From: Candidatus Omnitrophica bacterium UBA5776
GTDB taxonomy: Bacteria > Omnitrophota > Gorgyraeia > Gygaellales > Profunditerraquicolaceae
Direction: 5' to 3'
Assembly: GCA_002418595.1 (NCBI GenBank)
Contig: DIEK01000040.1
Location: 324 to 19,184 of the forward strand
DNA: 18,861 nt
Made by a program: the position numbers and the translations under genes. The stretch's first letter is position 1; every line of letters starts with the position of its first letter. Positions 16,399-18,861 of the stretch are shown one piece after another. The notes beneath the pieces are model-generated. The model saw nothing but the letters and a program-made list of their open reading frames with translations, was not told the DNA's origin and ran no database searches.

Positions 16399-17289
16399 AT
16401 GAATCTCGAAACCGCAAAACTTTTTTGTGACGTCGTGGAGTTAAAAAATTTTTCCCGAGCCGCCGAGATTCACGGCGTCAGCCAGTCCGCTGTCTCACAA
16501 CAGATCGCCCAACTCGAAATGGAATACAAGGTACAATTGGTGGATCGAAAAAAACGCCCCATCGAGTTGACCGCGGCCGGGGAACTGTTTTTGCAGGCCT
16601 GCCAAGATATTATTGAGCGATGCCAGCGGCTCAATAGTGAGATCGGAGAATTAAACCAGCAAAGCTGCAAAATCCATCTGGCTGCGATCTTCAGCATCGG
16701 CATGCACACCCTTCAGCCGTATGTTAAAAAGTTTATGGGCATCTATCCCGATGTCAATCTCTCGATCGAATACAAAGACGCTAAGGATATTTATGAACGT
16801 CTCCTGCGAGGTAATATCGATATCGGTGTCGTCGCCCTGCCGCGCCGCGACAAAAATATTGAGGTCTATCCGTTTGAGAATGAAACGATGTTGCTGGTCT
16901 GCGCTCCGGACCACCCCTTTTCGCGGGAAAATGAAATCGACATACACCACTTGCACGGTGAAAAATTCGTCGCTTTTTCAGCCGACGTGCCCACTCGCCA
17001 GCAAGTCGATGGAATGCTTAAAAAATACAGCGTCGCCGTACGCACTGTTATGGAATTTGACAACATCGAAACCATCAAACGGGCGGTAGAAATCAATTCA
17101 GGCATTAGTATACTGCCCAAGCCCTGTCTGCGAAGCGAGTTGGCCGCAGGAACCCTTAAGGCCATATCGTTTTCAAACGAACACTTCTTCCGTCCGACCG
17201 GTATTATCATACGCAAAGACAAACATTTAACCAAAGCCGCTCGCTATCTGATTGAGCTGCTGCGTAAGGACTTTGAATCGGATATATGA
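16399..17289 (+). CDS. LysR-family transcriptional regulator
   Basis: This 296-aa protein has the LysR plan: an N-terminal winged helix-turn-helix (2-61) with FSRAAEIHGVSQSAVSQQIAQLE, a linker helix (60-88), and a two-lobed effector domain (about 90-290) with IHLAAIFSIGMHTLQPYVKKFMGIYPDVNLSI, GNIDIGVV and SGISILPKP. Effector unknown. Divergence from gdhA suggests control of glutamate synthesis, as GltC does for gltAB in Bacillus, but the downstream genes are also candidate targets. The gene lacks a strong Shine-Dalgarno sequence. All 18 Arg codons are CGN, unlike genes further left. Its stop overlaps the HAD start (ATGA). Confidence 0.93.
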   Translation: MNLETAKLFCDVVELKNFSRAAEIHGVSQSAVSQQIAQLEMEYKVQLVDRKKRPIELTAAGELFLQACQDIIERCQRLNSEIGELNQQSCKIHLAAIFSIGMHTLQPYVKKFMGIYPDVNLSIEYKDAKDIYERLLRGNIDIGVVALPRRDKNIEVYPFENETMLLVCAPDHPFSRENEIDIHHLHGEKFVAFSADVPTRQQVDGMLKKYSVAVRTVMEFDNIETIKRAVEINSGISILPKPCLRSELAAGTLKAISFSNEHFFRPTGIIIRKDKHLTKAARYLIELLRKDFESDI

Positions 17290-17882
17290 AGATACAGGCG
17301 GTCATCTTTGACCTTGACGGTACTCTGACAGAACCGTTTCTGGATTTTGACCTGATTCGGCGGCAAATGGGCCTTCATGCCGAGGAAGGCGGCGTTTTGG
17401 AAGCACTTCTGAAAATGTCGGAACCTCAGCGGCAGCAGGCCGAGGCGGTTCTGATCTCCCATGAAAAAAACGCAGCCGAGCAATCCGCACTCAACGACGG
17501 CGCCTCACGTCTTCTGGATGCATTGCAGACACGCGGGATACCTGTAGGCATTTTGACGCGAAACACCCGTGAAAACGCATCCTACGTCGCCCATAAGCAC
17601 AGCCTCCATTTTGATGCCATGATCTGTCGGGAAGATGGACCGGCCAAACCGGATGGATTCGGCGTGCGTGCTTTGTGTCGTCAATTTCAAGTTGCACCCG
17701 AACAGACACTGGTTGTCGGTGATTTCAAGCACGACCTTGAATCGGCACTGAATGCCGGAGCCATTGCTGTATTACTGAAAAATCACGCGAAACCAGACAC
17801 ATTTGAACATCTTGCCGATTATGTTATCTTGCATTTGGATGAGATTTTGCCCATAATAGATCAACTGGAACACCCTTTGTGA
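17286..17882 (+). CDS. HAD-superfamily hydrolase (phosphatase-like)
   Basis: This 198-aa protein has the four HAD motifs: nucleophile motif FDLDGT (D9, D11), motif II Thr (T91 in GILTRN), Lys K121 (AKPDG) and motif IV VVGDFKHDLESALNAG (D146, D150). A helical cap between about 20 and 75 fits the subfamily I phosphoglycolate phosphatase/beta-phosphoglucomutase type. It would remove phosphate from a small metabolite; the substrate cannot be told from sequence. The ATG overlaps the lysR stop codon, so the two are translationally coupled. All 10 Arg codons are CGN. Confidence 0.88.
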   Translation: MKIQAVIFDLDGTLTEPFLDFDLIRRQMGLHAEEGGVLEALLKMSEPQRQQAEAVLISHEKNAAEQSALNDGASRLLDALQTRGIPVGILTRNTRENASYVAHKHSLHFDAMICREDGPAKPDGFGVRALCRQFQVAPEQTLVVGDFKHDLESALNAGAIAVLLKNHAKPDTFEHLADYVILHLDEILPIIDQLEHPL

Positions 17883-17892
17883 AAGGACTCTT

Positions 17893-18717
17893 ATGAGAAT
17901 GTCTCTGATTTGTACTACTGCATTGTATATATTAATTTTGGGCATTTCCACTTCCTTTGGAGGTACCTGCTGTACTTCTTCTCCGTCTGCCGAAGGAACA
18001 GCCGCAGATCCCAACAGTAGTCCGCTTCAAATAATTTTAGACCACCTGCAGGAAAACGCCTCCAAGCTGACCTCCTGCACTTCAAAAATCGAATACCTGT
18101 TTATCCAAGACCCCGATCTGCTTGATTCGCACATGCTCCGCAAGGGTACGCTTTATTATTTAAAAAGTGACGGCCGTTCGCAGGTCAAAATCCAGTTTGA
18201 CACCCTCAAACAGGACGATTTTGACGAAGAAAAACGTCCAGAAACCTATCTGTTCGATGGGGTTTGGCTTACCAAGGTCGATTATGCCCTCGAACAAGTG
18301 GATTGTTACCAGCAAACTCCGGAAGATAAACCTCTGGATGCCTTTGATTTTATCAGTCACCACTTCCCGCTGGTGGGATTTTCCGGGAGCAAACAATTTG
18401 AAAAAGAATTTGATGTCAGCCTCATGGAAACACCTTCGGAGGACCCAAATCTGGCACATTTGGTATTAAATGTCCGGGAGAATTCCCGATACAGCAAAGA
18501 TTACAAGAATATCGATTTCTGGATTGATTATAAAACCTATCTGCCGCATCGGGTGCAGGCGCTTTCGACGCAGGGAGATGTTTACGATATCCGGTTTTTG
18601 GCGATTCAAACCAATAAAAAATTAGAGAAACGCACTTTTACGGTTGAAACGCCGGAGCATTTCCGTAAAAATATAGAGCCTTTAAAGCAGGAACCCGAAA
18701 CGAAAGGACAAGACTAA
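17893..18717 (+). CDS. Exported LolA-like (lipoprotein-sorting type) protein
   Basis: This 274-aa protein begins with a signal peptide (MRMSLICTTALYILILGISTSFGG). A CC pair follows, but no good lipobox is seen. The mature part resembles LolA/outer-membrane lipoprotein-sorting proteins: an amphipathic helix (LQIILDHLQENASKLTSCTSKIEYLF), then strands GTLYYLKSDGRSQVKIQFDT, ETYLFDGVWLTKVDYALEQVDCYQ and FWIDYKTYLPHRVQALSTQGDVYDIRFLAIQ, as in the LolA half-barrel. It could carry lipids or lipoproteins across the periplasm; the match is by overall pattern only. The ATG at 17893 has AAGGA upstream and lies 10 nt after the HAD stop. One Arg codon of 10 is AGA. Confidence 0.65.
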   Translation: MRMSLICTTALYILILGISTSFGGTCCTSSPSAEGTAADPNSSPLQIILDHLQENASKLTSCTSKIEYLFIQDPDLLDSHMLRKGTLYYLKSDGRSQVKIQFDTLKQDDFDEEKRPETYLFDGVWLTKVDYALEQVDCYQQTPEDKPLDAFDFISHHFPLVGFSGSKQFEKEFDVSLMETPSEDPNLAHLVLNVRENSRYSKDYKNIDFWIDYKTYLPHRVQALSTQGDVYDIRFLAIQTNKKLEKRTFTVETPEHFRKNIEPLKQEPETKGQD

Positions 18718-18718
18718 T

Positions 18719-18861
18719 ATGGCCAGTGGATTAGTTCTTTATTATTCCCGCAGCGGCAATACCAAAACGATGGCAAAAACCATTGCCGAGGCCATGGAAA
18801 AAGCCGGCGTCCCCACCAAATGCAAAAGCGTGACGGAAACCAAAGTCGATGAACTGGTAGC
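18719..18861 (+). CDS. Flavodoxin-family protein, N-terminal part, cut by window edge
   Basis: The first 47 codons are visible (MASGLVLYYSRSGNTKTMAK...). YSRSGNTKTMA after the first beta strand is the FMN-phosphate binding loop of flavodoxins and flavodoxin-like domains, followed by a helix (AKTIAEAMEKAG) and the next strand. It would be a one- or two-electron carrier, or part of a larger flavoprotein beyond the edge. It starts 1 nt after the LolA-like stop, so it belongs to the lysR operon. Confidence 0.85.
   Translation, partial: MASGLVLYYSRSGNTKTMAKTIAEAMEKAGVPTKCKSVTETKVDELV

Overview
The window looks like chromosomal DNA of an uncultured Gram-negative bacterium. Outer-envelope genes are present (a FadL/OmpP1-type outer-membrane protein, a DUF748/AsmA-like protein, a LolA-like protein). 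Four single-domain response regulators, mixed AGA/AGG and CGN arginine codons, and GGGGACA-type dispersed repeats would fit Candidatus Omnitrophota or a related deep lineage. That placement is an impression, not a demonstration. From about 16.4 kb to the right edge the arginine codon usage changes sharply (1 AGA/AGG among 38 Arg codons, against 11 of 21 in the GMC oxidoreductase gene), so the right end may be transferred DNA or a join.

Left part (1-2501). A truncated ammonium transporter gene (amt) sits on the minus strand behind a leader with two intrinsic-terminator hairpins, the second ending just before the amt ribosome binding site. Upstream on the same strand is a small operon: a YkgJ-like Cys-cluster protein, an unrecognised 236-aa protein and a YbcJ-like S4 RNA-binding protein, with a good promoter. 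Next is a stand-alone receiver protein on the minus strand.

Middle part (2738-10315). A plus-strand block contains a frameshifted FadL-like gene, a PilZ-like/SAM-methyltransferase fusion resembling the PhcB (3-hydroxypalmitate methyl ester) family, a GMC oxidoreductase with a CxxCxxCxxxC motif, a membrane histidine kinase with a GAF domain, and two stand-alone receivers. A further receiver faces them tail to tail with a 2-nt gap. The order methyltransferase - kinase - receivers recalls the phcBSRQ quorum-sensing operon of Ralstonia. I infer a possible fatty-acyl signalling module: the methyltransferase makes a lipid signal, the oxidoreductase modifies a lipid, FadL moves it, and the kinase and receivers respond. 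The FadL gene and the second receiver gene both lack any ATG/GTG/TTG at the expected start and instead have ATC at the right distance from a strong Shine-Dalgarno sequence.

Right part (10580-18861). A minus-strand envelope operon (YihY/BrkB-like membrane protein, then DUF748 protein) has a clear promoter. It is followed by repeat-rich intergenic DNA with a perfect 16-bp-stem palindrome, then aqpZ-like aquaporin and gdhA glutamate dehydrogenase genes, both minus. gdhA is divergent from a LysR regulator whose gene has a near-consensus promoter. The LysR gene leads a tight operon with a HAD phosphatase, a LolA-like exported protein and a flavodoxin-like gene cut by the edge. amt and gdhA give the window an ammonium-assimilation theme at its two sides.
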